A stretch of DNA of 19,728 nucleotides from an uncultured Clostridia bacterium (GTDB lineage Bacteria > Bacillota > Clostridia > Christensenellales > UBA1242): contig CALVZZ010000075.1 in assembly GCA_944372715.1 (NCBI GenBank), positions 1 to 19,728 on the forward strand, given 5' to 3'. Within the stretch, counting starts at the first letter, position 1; every line of letters begins with the position of its first letter. Below, piece by piece: positions 8,309-15,540 of this stretch. Position numbers and translations under genes: made by a program. A model generated the notes under the pieces. The model was not told the DNA's origin, ran no database searches, and saw only the letters and a list, made by a program, of their open reading frames with translations.

Positions 8309-8524
8309 TAAAATATTTTATGTTTATTATTAAAAAAATAACCTAAAAAAATTAAAATAATAAAAAAATGTAATTTTTTGTAAAATAAAAGTCAAATTTC
8401 GACAAATTTTAAATATAATAGAATGTTAAATTTCTTTATATTTTTTTTAATTTATGATACACTTTTTATGTAATAAAAACTAGATATTTTTATTAAAAAA
8501 AATTAAATTAAAAGGGGAAAAATA
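8309..8524. other. Extremely AT-rich intergenic segment
   Basis: Almost entirely A and T with very few G or C residues. It contains a TATAAT at 8414-8419 and a TATGAT at 8453-8458, without convincing -35 partners, and a Spo0A-box match at 8398-8404. It lies between uppP and a possible small gene, upstream of the DnaA-box cluster. It could serve as an unwinding region if the cluster is an origin. No longer open frame is seen. Confidence 0.6.
8398..8404 (-). promoter_or_regulatory. Possible Spo0A-binding site (0A box)
   Basis: The minus strand reads TGTCGAA, a perfect match to the 0A-box consensus TGNCGAA. It lies 9 bp before a TATAAT (8414-8419) and about 310 bp from the DnaA-box cluster. A seven-base match can arise by chance, although in so AT-rich a segment a GC-containing match is less expected. 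Spo0A is encoded in this window. Confidence 0.4.
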
Positions 8525-8701
8525 ATGAAAAGAATTGAAAAAGAAATATTAAAAATAATTAATTTAATTAAGATTAAATTATTTTTATTTAATTATATAA
8601 CAATCAAAAATAATATGCTAGAAATGTTTCAAAAAATAAAAAAACTATTTGGAATTGAAATATTTGGCAATGAAAATCTTCTTACATACAATGCTGAATA
8701 A
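8525..8701 (+). CDS. Possible small protein, 58 aa, unknown
   Basis: An open frame of 58 codons, ATG at 8525 to TAA at 8699-8701, with a good GGGG-containing Shine-Dalgarno (8514-8517) 7 nt before the ATG. The product starts MKRIEKEILKIINLIKIKLF and has a basic, Ile/Leu/Lys-rich N-terminal half that could form an amphipathic or membrane-associated helix, then MLEMFQKIKKLFGIEIFGNE and an acidic end. I recognise no family. It lies in the AT-rich gap between uppP and rpmE, directly before the DnaA boxes, and has no convincing -35/-10 pair of its own. The ribosome-binding site is the main support; in DNA this AT-rich a frame of this length could be accidental. Confidence 0.4.
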   Translation: MKRIEKEILKIINLIKIKLFLFNYITIKNNMLEMFQKIKKLFGIEIFGNENLLTYNAE

Positions 8702-8714
8702 TTGCGTTTTCTAG

Positions 8715-8762
8715 CAAGTTATCCACAATTGTGTGGATAACTTGTTGTGGAAATGTGGATAA
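8715..8762. promoter_or_regulatory. DnaA-box cluster, candidate origin element
   Basis: Three perfect DnaA boxes: TTATCCACA at 8719-8727 (+), and TGTGGATAA (box on the minus strand) at 8732-8740 and 8754-8762. A weaker TGTGGAAAT lies at 8746-8754. The first two boxes sit in a palindrome with 13-bp perfect arms, CAAGTTATCCACA (8715-8727) and TGTGGATAACTTG (8732-8744), separated by 4 nt. The AT-rich segment lies to the left and the rpmE promoter 32 bp to the right. The alternative is a DnaA-regulated promoter rather than an origin. Confidence 0.75.
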
Positions 8763-8794
8763 CTATAAAGATATTAACAAATTTTCAATAATAC

Positions 8795-8823
8795 TTGACA
8801 AAACAAATTTTGTTTGGTATGAT
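8795..8823 (+). promoter_or_regulatory. rpmE promoter
   Basis: TTGACA (8795-8800), 17-bp spacer, TATGAT (8818-8823). The spacer holds a perfect inverted repeat AAACAAA-T-TTTGTTT (8801-8815), which could be an operator. The rpmE ATG is at 8852. Confidence 0.88.
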
Positions 8824-8851
8824 AACCACTGTAAATTTAAGTGAGGTGTAT

Positions 8852-9055
8852 ATGAGAAAAGAAATTCAACCTGATTATCACGAAGTGACAGTAACCTGCG
8901 CTTGTGGAAATACATTCAAAACTTGCTCTGCAGTTAAGGGAAATGAAATAAAAGTTGATATTTGTAATAAATGTCATCCATTCTTCTCTGGAAAACAAAA
9001 GATTGTTGATTCAAGTGGAAGAGTTGAAAAATTCAACAAGAAAATTGGAAGATAA
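8852..9055 (+). CDS. rpmE: 50S ribosomal protein L31 (zinc-binding type)
   Basis: A large-subunit ribosomal protein of 67 aa. The N-terminus MRKEIQPDYHEVTVTCACGN is characteristic. Four cysteines (C16, C18, C38, C41) form the zinc-ribbon of the C+ form, and HPFFSGKQK near 42-50 is the family's conserved segment. The ATG at 8852 is preferred because of the family length and the GAGGTG Shine-Dalgarno at 8843-8848; an in-frame upstream start at 8795 would lie inside the promoter. It is a single-gene unit with its own promoter and terminator, downstream of the DnaA-box cluster. Confidence 0.98.
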   Translation: MRKEIQPDYHEVTVTCACGNTFKTCSAVKGNEIKVDICNKCHPFFSGKQKIVDSSGRVEKFNKKIGR

Positions 9056-9058
9056 ACT

Positions 9059-9090
9059 AAAACACGAAGCAAATTCTGCTTCGTGTTTTT
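9059..9090. terminator. Terminator shared by rpmE and the convergent operon
   Basis: Perfect stem AACACGAAGCA (9061-9071) / TGCTTCGTGTT (9077-9087) with a 5-nt loop, extended by A-T pairs and followed by T on the + strand. The reverse strand also has a T run, shorter, so it probably ends the minus-strand operon as well. Confidence 0.92.
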
Positions 9091-10530
9091 CTAATTATTT
9101 TCAAATAATGTAATTAACATATTTTTTGCATAATCTGTTTTACAATATGTAATCCATTCTAGTTTTGCCGTTTTAACAAAATTGTCATTTTCATTTTTTT
9201 CAAATTCTAATTCTACAATATCACCATCTAACAATCTGAAAAATATTGGTGATTTTTTTGTGGAACCATTCAAGTATGCACCTTTTAAGCTATAAGCCAT
9301 AGTGGAATCCAATTTAAAGGCAAGGTCTAAAACAGTTGAACCGTCTGGTAAATATATTGTTTGGTTATTTGTTGTTTTAACCTTTATAAATTTAGTAGTT
9401 ATTTCTCTAACATCATCAGTTAAAAAATCTAAATTTATATTATTATAATTTCCATTTTTAAATTTAATAAAATCATTTTCATTAAATATATTTAAAATGT
9501 ATCTTGTGTTTTGTAAATCTTCTACAATGATAGAATAAGAGTTTAAATATCTATTTTTTTGAACATATTCAATTTTCAATGAATTAAAACTATTTTCAAT
9601 GAAGCTCTTAGTAAGTTTATAACACTGAATTGATGTTAAACTGTTATTGAAAATTAATTGTAAAGAATAAATAGGAGTATTTTTAAAATGGTCATCATTT
9701 ATGTTGTTAACAACATCTACATCGCACTCATTTGTAATGTAATTAATTATTTCAAGAGGAGTTAAACAATCTTTTTCAATTCTTAAAAAGTTTTCAAATT
9801 GTTCTTCAAGCGATTTTGTTAATGCTATTTTAACATCTTCACTGTTTATCATATCTTGTTCAAGCTTATTGTTATAAAGATTTAAAAAGTTAGTCTTGCT
9901 TAACCTTTCTTCATTTACTATTAAAAAACATTCGTTTAAAATTTCATTTAAAAATTTTTGGGCTTTAAAAATTTTTAAAAGTGGAACTATCCATTTTATA
10001 GTTTCCCTTACTTTTTCAATTTGTTTAAACTTTGGGAAGCAACTAATTGTTTGCAAGTTGTTTAGTCTATCTGCAAACTTTATAAAAAATGCTTTTCTGT
10101 TTACTTTTCCATATTTAATAAGTTTTTGGTATGTCATATCATCTAAAATAAATTTGATGTTTTCATCAGCAATAAGTTTTTCATCTTTAATTACATCTAA
10201 GTCTTCTTTTTCTATTGCTGTAACAGAATCAACAAGAAAAGCAACTTCTTCATTAAAATTTGTTTCTATTTCTTTTATTGTATATTCACAATCTTCAACG
10301 ACATCGTGAAGAAGGCCTGCGCTTATAACATTTGAATCAAAGTCGTATTTTTCCAAAATTTCAGCAACTTCAATTGGATGTAAAACATAGTCATCTCCTG
10401 ACTTTCTTTTTTGTCCTGCGTGCTTGCTTTCTGCAAGATTAAATGCCTTTTCCACTAACTCTATTCCAGATGTGTTTTTTGCTTTCATACTTGAAATAAT
10501 ATTATTGTATATATCTTTATAATTTTTCAT
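9091..10530 (-). CDS. RelA/SpoT-like protein: intact HD hydrolase, eroded synthetase, C-terminal TGS
   Basis: 479 aa, against about 730 for full-length Rel. The N-terminal HD domain keeps the metal and catalytic residues: HAGQKRKSGDDYVLHP (H51), LLHDVVEDCE (H75, D76, E79, D80) and FADRLNNLQT (D154). Residues about 210-375 occupy the synthetase position, but GRxKH, KDYIA-PK and NGYQSLHT cannot be found; only a weak echo (CYKLTKSF... and NSYSIIVE) remains. A TGS domain (about 388-447, IYLPDGSTVLDLAF) follows, and the protein ends soon after, so ACT/zinc-finger regulatory domains are missing. Known biology of the family suggests a (p)ppGpp hydrolase without synthetase activity; this is inference. 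It is the last gene of a four-gene operon, 10 bp after the zinc-ribbon gene, with AAAGGAG as Shine-Dalgarno. Confidence 0.85.
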   Translation of the reverse strand: MKNYKDIYNNIISSMKAKNTSGIELVEKAFNLAESKHAGQKRKSGDDYVLHPIEVAEILEKYDFDSNVISAGLLHDVVEDCEYTIKEIETNFNEEVAFLVDSVTAIEKEDLDVIKDEKLIADENIKFILDDMTYQKLIKYGKVNRKAFFIKFADRLNNLQTISCFPKFKQIEKVRETIKWIVPLLKIFKAQKFLNEILNECFLIVNEERLSKTNFLNLYNNKLEQDMINSEDVKIALTKSLEEQFENFLRIEKDCLTPLEIINYITNECDVDVVNNINDDHFKNTPIYSLQLIFNNSLTSIQCYKLTKSFIENSFNSLKIEYVQKNRYLNSYSIIVEDLQNTRYILNIFNENDFIKFKNGNYNNINLDFLTDDVREITTKFIKVKTTNNQTIYLPDGSTVLDLAFKLDSTMAYSLKGAYLNGSTKKSPIFFRLLDGDIVELEFEKNENDNFVKTAKLEWITYCKTDYAKNMLITLFENN

Positions 10531-10540
10531 ATTTACTCCT

Positions 10541-10795
10541 TTAAATTTCTTCTTCTAATTCTTTAATACATTGTTTTAGTTTATTTTCGTAATCGTTTTC
10601 GCATTCATCAACAATTTCATAAAGTAATTTTAGTTTTTCACGATTAATCTTTTTTTCTTCAAAAGTGCCGGCTTTAAAATTTAAAGGACTTCCACACTTT
10701 GGACAAAAATTAAATTTTGTTTCTCCCTTTCCAACAACTACATCACAATTTAAGCATATAACTTTTTCACCATCTTTCTTTATTCCAAAACTCAT
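10541..10795 (-). CDS. Small zinc-ribbon protein, function unknown
   Basis: 84 aa. Two CxxC pairs (C14/C17 and C31/C34: CLNC and CPKC) form a rubredoxin-like or zinc-ribbon fold, with FCPKCGSPL typical of such ribbons. The second half (about 45-84) is a charged helix rich in Glu and Lys, probably a coiled coil. The ATG overlaps the stop of the upstream gene by 4 bp (10792-10795), and AAAGGAG lies upstream. The tight overlap suggests it works with, or is produced in proportion to, the 403-aa protein. I cannot name a family. Confidence 0.85.
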   Translation of the reverse strand: MSFGIKKDGEKVICLNCDVVVGKGETKFNFCPKCGSPLNFKAGTFEEKKINREKLKLLYEIVDECENDYENKLKQCIKELEEEI

Positions 10796-12003
10796 TTTTC
10801 TTCTCCTTTATCGTCGTGTCCGTATTTTATAAATTTGCCCAAATCTTTCCTTGTCTTTATGATTGCAGAATCAACAGCTTTGTCCATATGATCTATTAAC
10901 TTAGATTCCAACCCTGTAAGAACACTTCTTATGTTATCTCCTATTACAGCTGTTGTGAAATTAGAAAAATCTTCTTTTGTTCTGTGTGGATATATATAAT
11001 CCTCATAATCAACTCTGACACTAGGCTCAACTCGTCCGTCAACAATTTTAAAGGTATGACCAACTTTATACCAAGCTTTATTTAAAACATAAGGTTCAAG
11101 TGATGGTCTGTTCATATTTCTTTTATCGTATTCAAACATTGGACCAAAGCACAAAAACCAACAAGGCTTATGTTCAACTTCTCCATTTTCTCTCTTTATT
11201 GTGGTCATTCCAACAGACATACCACATTGTTTAGCTGTCGTGTTGTAATATATGTCAAAACCAGGGCGAGTTTTTTCAAACCTTTGCATTATATTAAAAA
11301 TGCCTTTTGTTGCAGTTGTCTTTTCATTTACAGAAATAATACTTATTGTTTTATTTTTGCCTTTTAGTTTTGGATTAGCAAGTTGTATTTCTATTACGGG
11401 ATTAGAAAGGACTCTATTTTCTAATCCAAGCATTTTTCCAAGCTTTAACATTAAATCTGGGCCACCATTATTTATAATATCTTGTTCTATTGTTCCACGC
11501 ACCAAACCTAAAAATTTTCCTTGTAGTCTTGGATCGCTAAACTTTTCATAAGCCACCCTTAACTGTTCCTTGTATGGTAAATTTTCTTCATAATTGCCTG
11601 TGGTCACTCTTGTGAAAATATTTTCTAATATTATAAAACTATTGTTAGCTCCACATATCTTTTCTATTATATAATCAAGCCATTCTTCGTCCATTGCGTC
11701 TTTGTCGGCAATAGTATATTTTGTTCTCTTTGCATCAGGGGGAATATTGTATTCTCCACCTTCTTCTCCTGTAAGCCTATAAGCTTTTCCAAGATTTAAG
11801 TTTGCCAATACATTTAAACCAAAGTCCTTGTTGTTTAAATTATAGGATATACTCTCGACTTGTTCAGTTTCAGAAGTGGATTCATCTATGACAACAGTTT
11901 CATCTTTTAATGCATTTTCATCAAATTCTCTGTCAATCTCTTCCTTAATTCTAAGTTTTTTTCCTATGACATCAAGTGCCTTGTCTGGATCTTTTTTTGC
12001 CAT
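10792..12003 (-). CDS. Unrecognised 403-aa protein of the metallophosphoesterase operon
   Basis: The ATG at 12003 (MAKKDPDKALDVIGKKL) is preferred over an in-frame GTG at 12009 because the AGGAG Shine-Dalgarno is 5 nt upstream of the ATG but abuts the GTG. The first 55 residues are charged and probably disordered; residues about 60-200 look mainly helical; residues about 200-330 look beta-rich with aromatic and Cys residues (C260, C281, C285; CWFLCFGPMFEYDKRN at 281-296); the end (about 345-403) is helical and basic. There are no transmembrane segments or signal peptide. I recognise no family or catalytic motif. It starts just after the stop of the metallophosphoesterase gene and overlaps the zinc-ribbon gene, so all three are probably translated together. 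Confidence 0.9.
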   Translation of the reverse strand: MAKKDPDKALDVIGKKLRIKEEIDREFDENALKDETVVIDESTSETEQVESISYNLNNKDFGLNVLANLNLGKAYRLTGEEGGEYNIPPDAKRTKYTIADKDAMDEEWLDYIIEKICGANNSFIILENIFTRVTTGNYEENLPYKEQLRVAYEKFSDPRLQGKFLGLVRGTIEQDIINNGGPDLMLKLGKMLGLENRVLSNPVIEIQLANPKLKGKNKTISIISVNEKTTATKGIFNIMQRFEKTRPGFDIYYNTTAKQCGMSVGMTTIKRENGEVEHKPCWFLCFGPMFEYDKRNMNRPSLEPYVLNKAWYKVGHTFKIVDGRVEPSVRVDYEDYIYPHRTKEDFSNFTTAVIGDNIRSVLTGLESKLIDHMDKAVDSAIIKTRKDLGKFIKYGHDDKGEEK

Positions 12004-12005
12004 AA

Positions 12006-13169
12006 TCACTCCTTTTCTCTTTCAACAGGTGTTAAAACAATTTGTTTTCTTCTTTCTTGTGACTGTTCTTTTTTTATTTCTTGACTTAATGCAACTCTAA
12101 CACTTGAAGTAATTTCAACACCTTGTTCTTTCATCCATCTTACAATATCGTTTATTTTTACAATGAGTTCGTGATTAATTTCCTTTTCCTTTGCAGTTAT
12201 AATTCTGTTTGCCGTTTGTATGTGCTTATTCTTCTGAGCTGTGTCAGCTGCCTTCATTATAGGAATTGTTCTTATTGCAGGAACAATTTCTTCTTCTTCC
12301 CACTCTGAACCTTTAAATTTTTCAAATCTAGGATTTTTTACTGCTGTAACTTCAAGAGCTAAGTAAGGGGATTTATAATTTACTGAAAGCATTTTTTCCT
12401 TTGCATAATATCCACCACCAGCAGAAGGTAAAACAACATCTAAAACAGACTTTTTGTATTTTTTCCCACTAACAGGGTCATAGTATGGCATTGACCTTAC
12501 TAAAAGTTGTTCTTTGTGAAGATGTCCAACAGTATTTATGTATGAACCACTATCAACCGTTTGAAGTTTTTTAACTCCTGTAATGTTTCCAGCACCATCG
12601 CCGTGATGAGCAACAATTGGTATTTTAAACATTCCTGTTGGAGAGTCTGAGCATTTTAAAATTAGGTCTATGTTTGCATAATAAGGAGCATAAACATTTT
12701 CTGCGTCTATTGCGTGTGCAAATTGCCTTAAAGTTTCTATACCTGTTTGCTTATATACACGCCTTTCGTGATTTCCTGCACAAATTGCAATAATTTTATC
12801 TTGCTTTGCAAGTGAGGAAAATAAGTCCACTGCAATTTGCCATTGTTCTTGTGGATATGCAATATCTTCATACATATTACTTACAGCATTTAAAATTGCT
12901 GTGTTTAATAAATCACCTAAAAGCAAAACTTTTGCATTTGGAGTGTTTAGCACATAGTTCGTGACTTCAATTAACCAATTTATATCCAAGTCAAAAGTTC
13001 CAATATGAAGGTCGCTTATGTAAACAAGAACAGCAGTGTCAAATCTAAACGACTCGTCAACAACTCCTTTTAAAACAGATTCATCTTGTGTAATTTGATA
13101 TCTTTCCTTATAGTGTTTTAACCCATCTGTTAAAACAAGTTTGTCCTTAAAGCGATCTTGTCTTTGCAT
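12006..13169 (-). CDS. Calcineurin-like metallophosphoesterase
   Basis: 387 aa with the ordered motifs of the calcineurin-like superfamily: SDLHIG (D53, H55), GDLLN (D86, with N in place of the usual terminal D), GNHE (N133, H134), HHGDG (H188, H189) and GHLH (H216, H218). This predicts a two-metal phosphodiesterase or phosphatase; the substrate cannot be read, and could be nucleic acid or a nucleotide. After the catalytic domain comes a charged tail (about 285-387) with two predicted helices, including DIVRWMKEQGVEIT. It is the first gene of the operon, with its own consensus promoter and GGGGG before the ATG. The GNHERR motif resembles phage and DNA-repair relatives, but no mobile-element genes are near. 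Confidence 0.92.
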   Translation of the reverse strand: MQRQDRFKDKLVLTDGLKHYKERYQITQDESVLKGVVDESFRFDTAVLVYISDLHIGTFDLDINWLIEVTNYVLNTPNAKVLLLGDLLNTAILNAVSNMYEDIAYPQEQWQIAVDLFSSLAKQDKIIAICAGNHERRVYKQTGIETLRQFAHAIDAENVYAPYYANIDLILKCSDSPTGMFKIPIVAHHGDGAGNITGVKKLQTVDSGSYINTVGHLHKEQLLVRSMPYYDPVSGKKYKKSVLDVVLPSAGGGYYAKEKMLSVNYKSPYLALEVTAVKNPRFEKFKGSEWEEEEIVPAIRTIPIMKAADTAQKNKHIQTANRIITAKEKEINHELIVKINDIVRWMKEQGVEITSSVRVALSQEIKKEQSQERRKQIVLTPVEREKE

Positions 13170-13192
13170 TTGACCCCCTTATAATTGACTAT

Positions 13193-13221
13193 ATTATATA
13201 AAACTTTTAATAATTTGTCAA
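13193..13221 (-). promoter_or_regulatory. Promoter of the metallophosphoesterase operon
   Basis: On the minus strand: TTGACA (13216-13221), 17-bp spacer, TATAAT (13193-13198), both perfect matches. It reads towards the ATG at 13169 through a G-rich Shine-Dalgarno. It is divergent from recD2. Confidence 0.92.
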
Positions 13222-13283
13222 TATATAGTGTTTTTCTTACAATTTAAGTTAGTCAATGTTTAAAAGCTTTTTTATTACTTTGC

Positions 13284-13312
13284 TTGCAAAAAAAATTTTT
13301 TTGTTGTAACAT
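13284..13312 (+). promoter_or_regulatory. Possible recD2 promoter, leaderless arrangement
   Basis: TTGCAA (13284-13289), 17-bp spacer, TAACAT (13307-13312), each 4 of 6 to consensus. The recD2 ATG is 6 nt beyond the -10, and no Shine-Dalgarno is present. Confidence 0.5.
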
Positions 13313-13318
13313 TTTTGT

Positions 13319-15535
13319 ATGTTATTGGAAGGTATAGTTGAGGAGATAATATTTAGAAATGATAGCAACGGCTATACCGTTTTTTATTTTGAACATTCAG
13401 ATTTGCATACCGTTTGTGTTGGAAAATTTCTTCAAATATCAGAAGGTACACATTTAAAACTTGAAGGCAATTATGTTACAAATGCTAAGTATGGTGAGCA
13501 ATTTCAAGTTGATAGTTTTGAAACACTTTATCCAACTTCAAAAGAGGGAATACAAAAATATTTGGGCAGTGGACTTATAAAAGGTGTTGGCCCAATAACG
13601 GCAAAAGCAATTGTAGATGTGTTTAAGGAGGATACTTTAAATGTTATTGAATTTACTCCTAACGAACTTGTAAGGGTTAAGGGGATAAGTAAAAAAACAG
13701 CAATAAAGATTGCTGAAACATTTAGAGAATTAAAGCACTTACAAAACACAGTTATTTTTTTACAAGGTTACGGAATGACTGTAAATATGGCTATAAAAAT
13801 CTATGAAGTTTATCAAAATAAAACAATAGAATTTTTAAAAGAAAATCCATATAGATTGGTGGAAGATATAGATGGCATAGGTTTTGCAACTGCTGATAAA
13901 ATTGCAAGAAGTCTTGGTATTTCCAGAGATAGTGAGTTTAGAATTAGAGCTGGAATGGTATATACCTTGACGGAAGCATCAGAAAAAAATGGACATACAT
14001 TTTTACCAAAAGAAGAATTATATAAAAATGTTTCTAATTTGTTAGAGATTGAAGAAAATGAAAGTTTTAAAAAGGTTTTAGAGGATTTAATTTTTGATAA
14101 GCAAGTTACCAATACTTTTATTTTCCCATACGATGCTGTTATGCTTACCAAATTTTATTTTTGGGAAAAAAGCATAGCAGATAAACTTGCTCTTTTATGT
14201 TGTTCGCTTATAAACACAGAATTAAATGTGGATAGTGAAATAAAACATTTTGAAGAGCAAAACAATATTCAATTTCATAAGGACCAAAAAAAAGCAATTA
14301 TAAATGCCATAAACAGTGGTGTAAGTATAATAACAGGTGGGCCTGGAACAGGAAAAACAACAATAGTAAAATGTATTATAAGCTTACTTGAAGGTATGAA
14401 TAAAAAAATTGCATTAATGGCACCAACGGGCAGAGCAGCGAAAAAGCTTTCCGAAGCAACACAAAAGGACGCCAAAACAATACATAGGGCTCTGCAAGTA
14501 GATTTTAAAAGTAAAAAGTTTGTGTATAATGAACAAAATCCACTTCCTTATAATGTTGTAATTGTTGATGAAGTTTCAATGGTTGATGACAGCTTGATGT
14601 GTAGTTTGTTAAAAGCAATTGCAAGAGATACAAAAATCATATTTGTTGGTGACAAGGACCAGTTGCCAAGTGTTGGAGCAGGAAATGTGCTTGAAGATAT
14701 GATAAAAAGTGAAGTTATAAGCGTTAGTGAATTAACTCAAATATATAGGCAAAGCGAAGAAAGTTTGATTATTTCTAATGCACATAAAATCAATAATGGA
14801 GAAATGCCAGAAATAGACAACAAGAGTAGGGATTTTTTCTTTGACAGCAAGGTTGAACTTGAAGATATAAAAAAATCTATTGTGGAAATGGTAACAAAAA
14901 GAATACCTAAATTTTTAAACATAGAAAGCATAAAAATTCAAGTGTTAGCACCTTTAAAAGCAGGCATATGTGGAGTTGAAAATTTGAATAAAGAACTCCA
15001 AAAGCAAATTAATCCAAGCAATAGATATAAAAACGAATTGACTGTTGGTAATAATGTATTTAGAGAGGGCGATAAAATTATGCAAACAACAAACAATTAT
15101 GATATTGAATGGAAAAGGCAGGTGGGGTTGTATACGGAAAAAGGTGCAGGAGTTTTTAATGGTGATATAGGTTATATACACTCCATAAATTTGCAAACAG
15201 GAGATACTACAATTTGGTTTGAAGATGGAAGAGAAAGTGTTTATCCAAGGTCGGAATTAAGTCAACTTTCACTTTCTTATGCAATAACAATTCATAAAAG
15301 TCAAGGTAGTGAGTTTGATGTTGTAATAATTCCATCAATAGCTGGACCAAGCTTGATATTAAATAGAAATTTAATATATACGGCAGTAACAAGGGCTAAA
15401 AGAATGGTGGTTATAGTTGGAGAGCAAAAAAATTTAAAGAGAATGATTGCAAATAAATTTGTAATTAAAAGATATACTGCGTTAAAAAAATTATTAATAG
15501 ATTCATATAAAAAAGCACAAATATTATTTAACTGA
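13319..15535 (+). CDS. recD2: RecD2/RecD-like ATP-dependent DNA helicase
   Basis: A superfamily 1B 5'-3' DNA helicase of the RecD2 (TraA-like) family, involved in DNA repair and replication-fork maintenance. 738 aa, normal for the family. The N-terminal OB region opens with LEGIVEEIIFRNDSNGYTVFYFE; helix-hairpin-helix regions follow (LGSGLIKGVGPITAKAI and LVEDIDGIGFATADKIA). The helicase core has Walker A GGPGTGKT (340-347), Walker B VIVDEVSMVDD (about 417-427), the HKSQGSEFD motif (about 660) and YTAVTRAK (about 690). There is no Shine-Dalgarno; the ATG lies at the predicted transcription start. It ends 5 bp before the convergent DUF1540 gene with no obvious terminator in between. Confidence 0.96.
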   Translation: MLLEGIVEEIIFRNDSNGYTVFYFEHSDLHTVCVGKFLQISEGTHLKLEGNYVTNAKYGEQFQVDSFETLYPTSKEGIQKYLGSGLIKGVGPITAKAIVDVFKEDTLNVIEFTPNELVRVKGISKKTAIKIAETFRELKHLQNTVIFLQGYGMTVNMAIKIYEVYQNKTIEFLKENPYRLVEDIDGIGFATADKIARSLGISRDSEFRIRAGMVYTLTEASEKNGHTFLPKEELYKNVSNLLEIEENESFKKVLEDLIFDKQVTNTFIFPYDAVMLTKFYFWEKSIADKLALLCCSLINTELNVDSEIKHFEEQNNIQFHKDQKKAIINAINSGVSIITGGPGTGKTTIVKCIISLLEGMNKKIALMAPTGRAAKKLSEATQKDAKTIHRALQVDFKSKKFVYNEQNPLPYNVVIVDEVSMVDDSLMCSLLKAIARDTKIIFVGDKDQLPSVGAGNVLEDMIKSEVISVSELTQIYRQSEESLIISNAHKINNGEMPEIDNKSRDFFFDSKVELEDIKKSIVEMVTKRIPKFLNIESIKIQVLAPLKAGICGVENLNKELQKQINPSNRYKNELTVGNNVFREGDKIMQTTNNYDIEWKRQVGLYTEKGAGVFNGDIGYIHSINLQTGDTTIWFEDGRESVYPRSELSQLSLSYAITIHKSQGSEFDVVIIPSIAGPSLILNRNLIYTAVTRAKRMVVIVGEQKNLKRMIANKFVIKRYTALKKLLIDSYKKAQILFN

Positions 15536-15540
15536 TAGAT

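Noticed and set aside
8309..8851. A riboswitch or structured RNA before rpmE
   Set aside because: The palindrome at 8715-8744 lies upstream of the rpmE promoter, so it is not in that transcript; it is better explained by paired DnaA boxes.
9896..10309. 137-codon open frame on the + strand inside the RelA/SpoT-like gene
   Set aside because: It is antisense to a gene with clear HD motifs, has a hydrophobic, Ser/Phe-rich composition typical of reversed AT-rich coding DNA, and has no ribosome-binding site.
9091..13169. The four-gene operon as part of a prophage or mobile element
   Set aside because: No integrase, transposase, terminase, attachment repeat or tRNA is present, codon use matches the neighbours, and core genes flank it on both sides. 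A phage-like flavour of the phosphoesterase alone is not enough.
13185..13221. Inverted TTGAC...GTCAA flanking the start of the metallophosphoesterase operon as an operator
   Set aside because: The right half is the -35 hexamer of the promoter and the arms are only five to six bases, so the symmetry is probably fortuitous.
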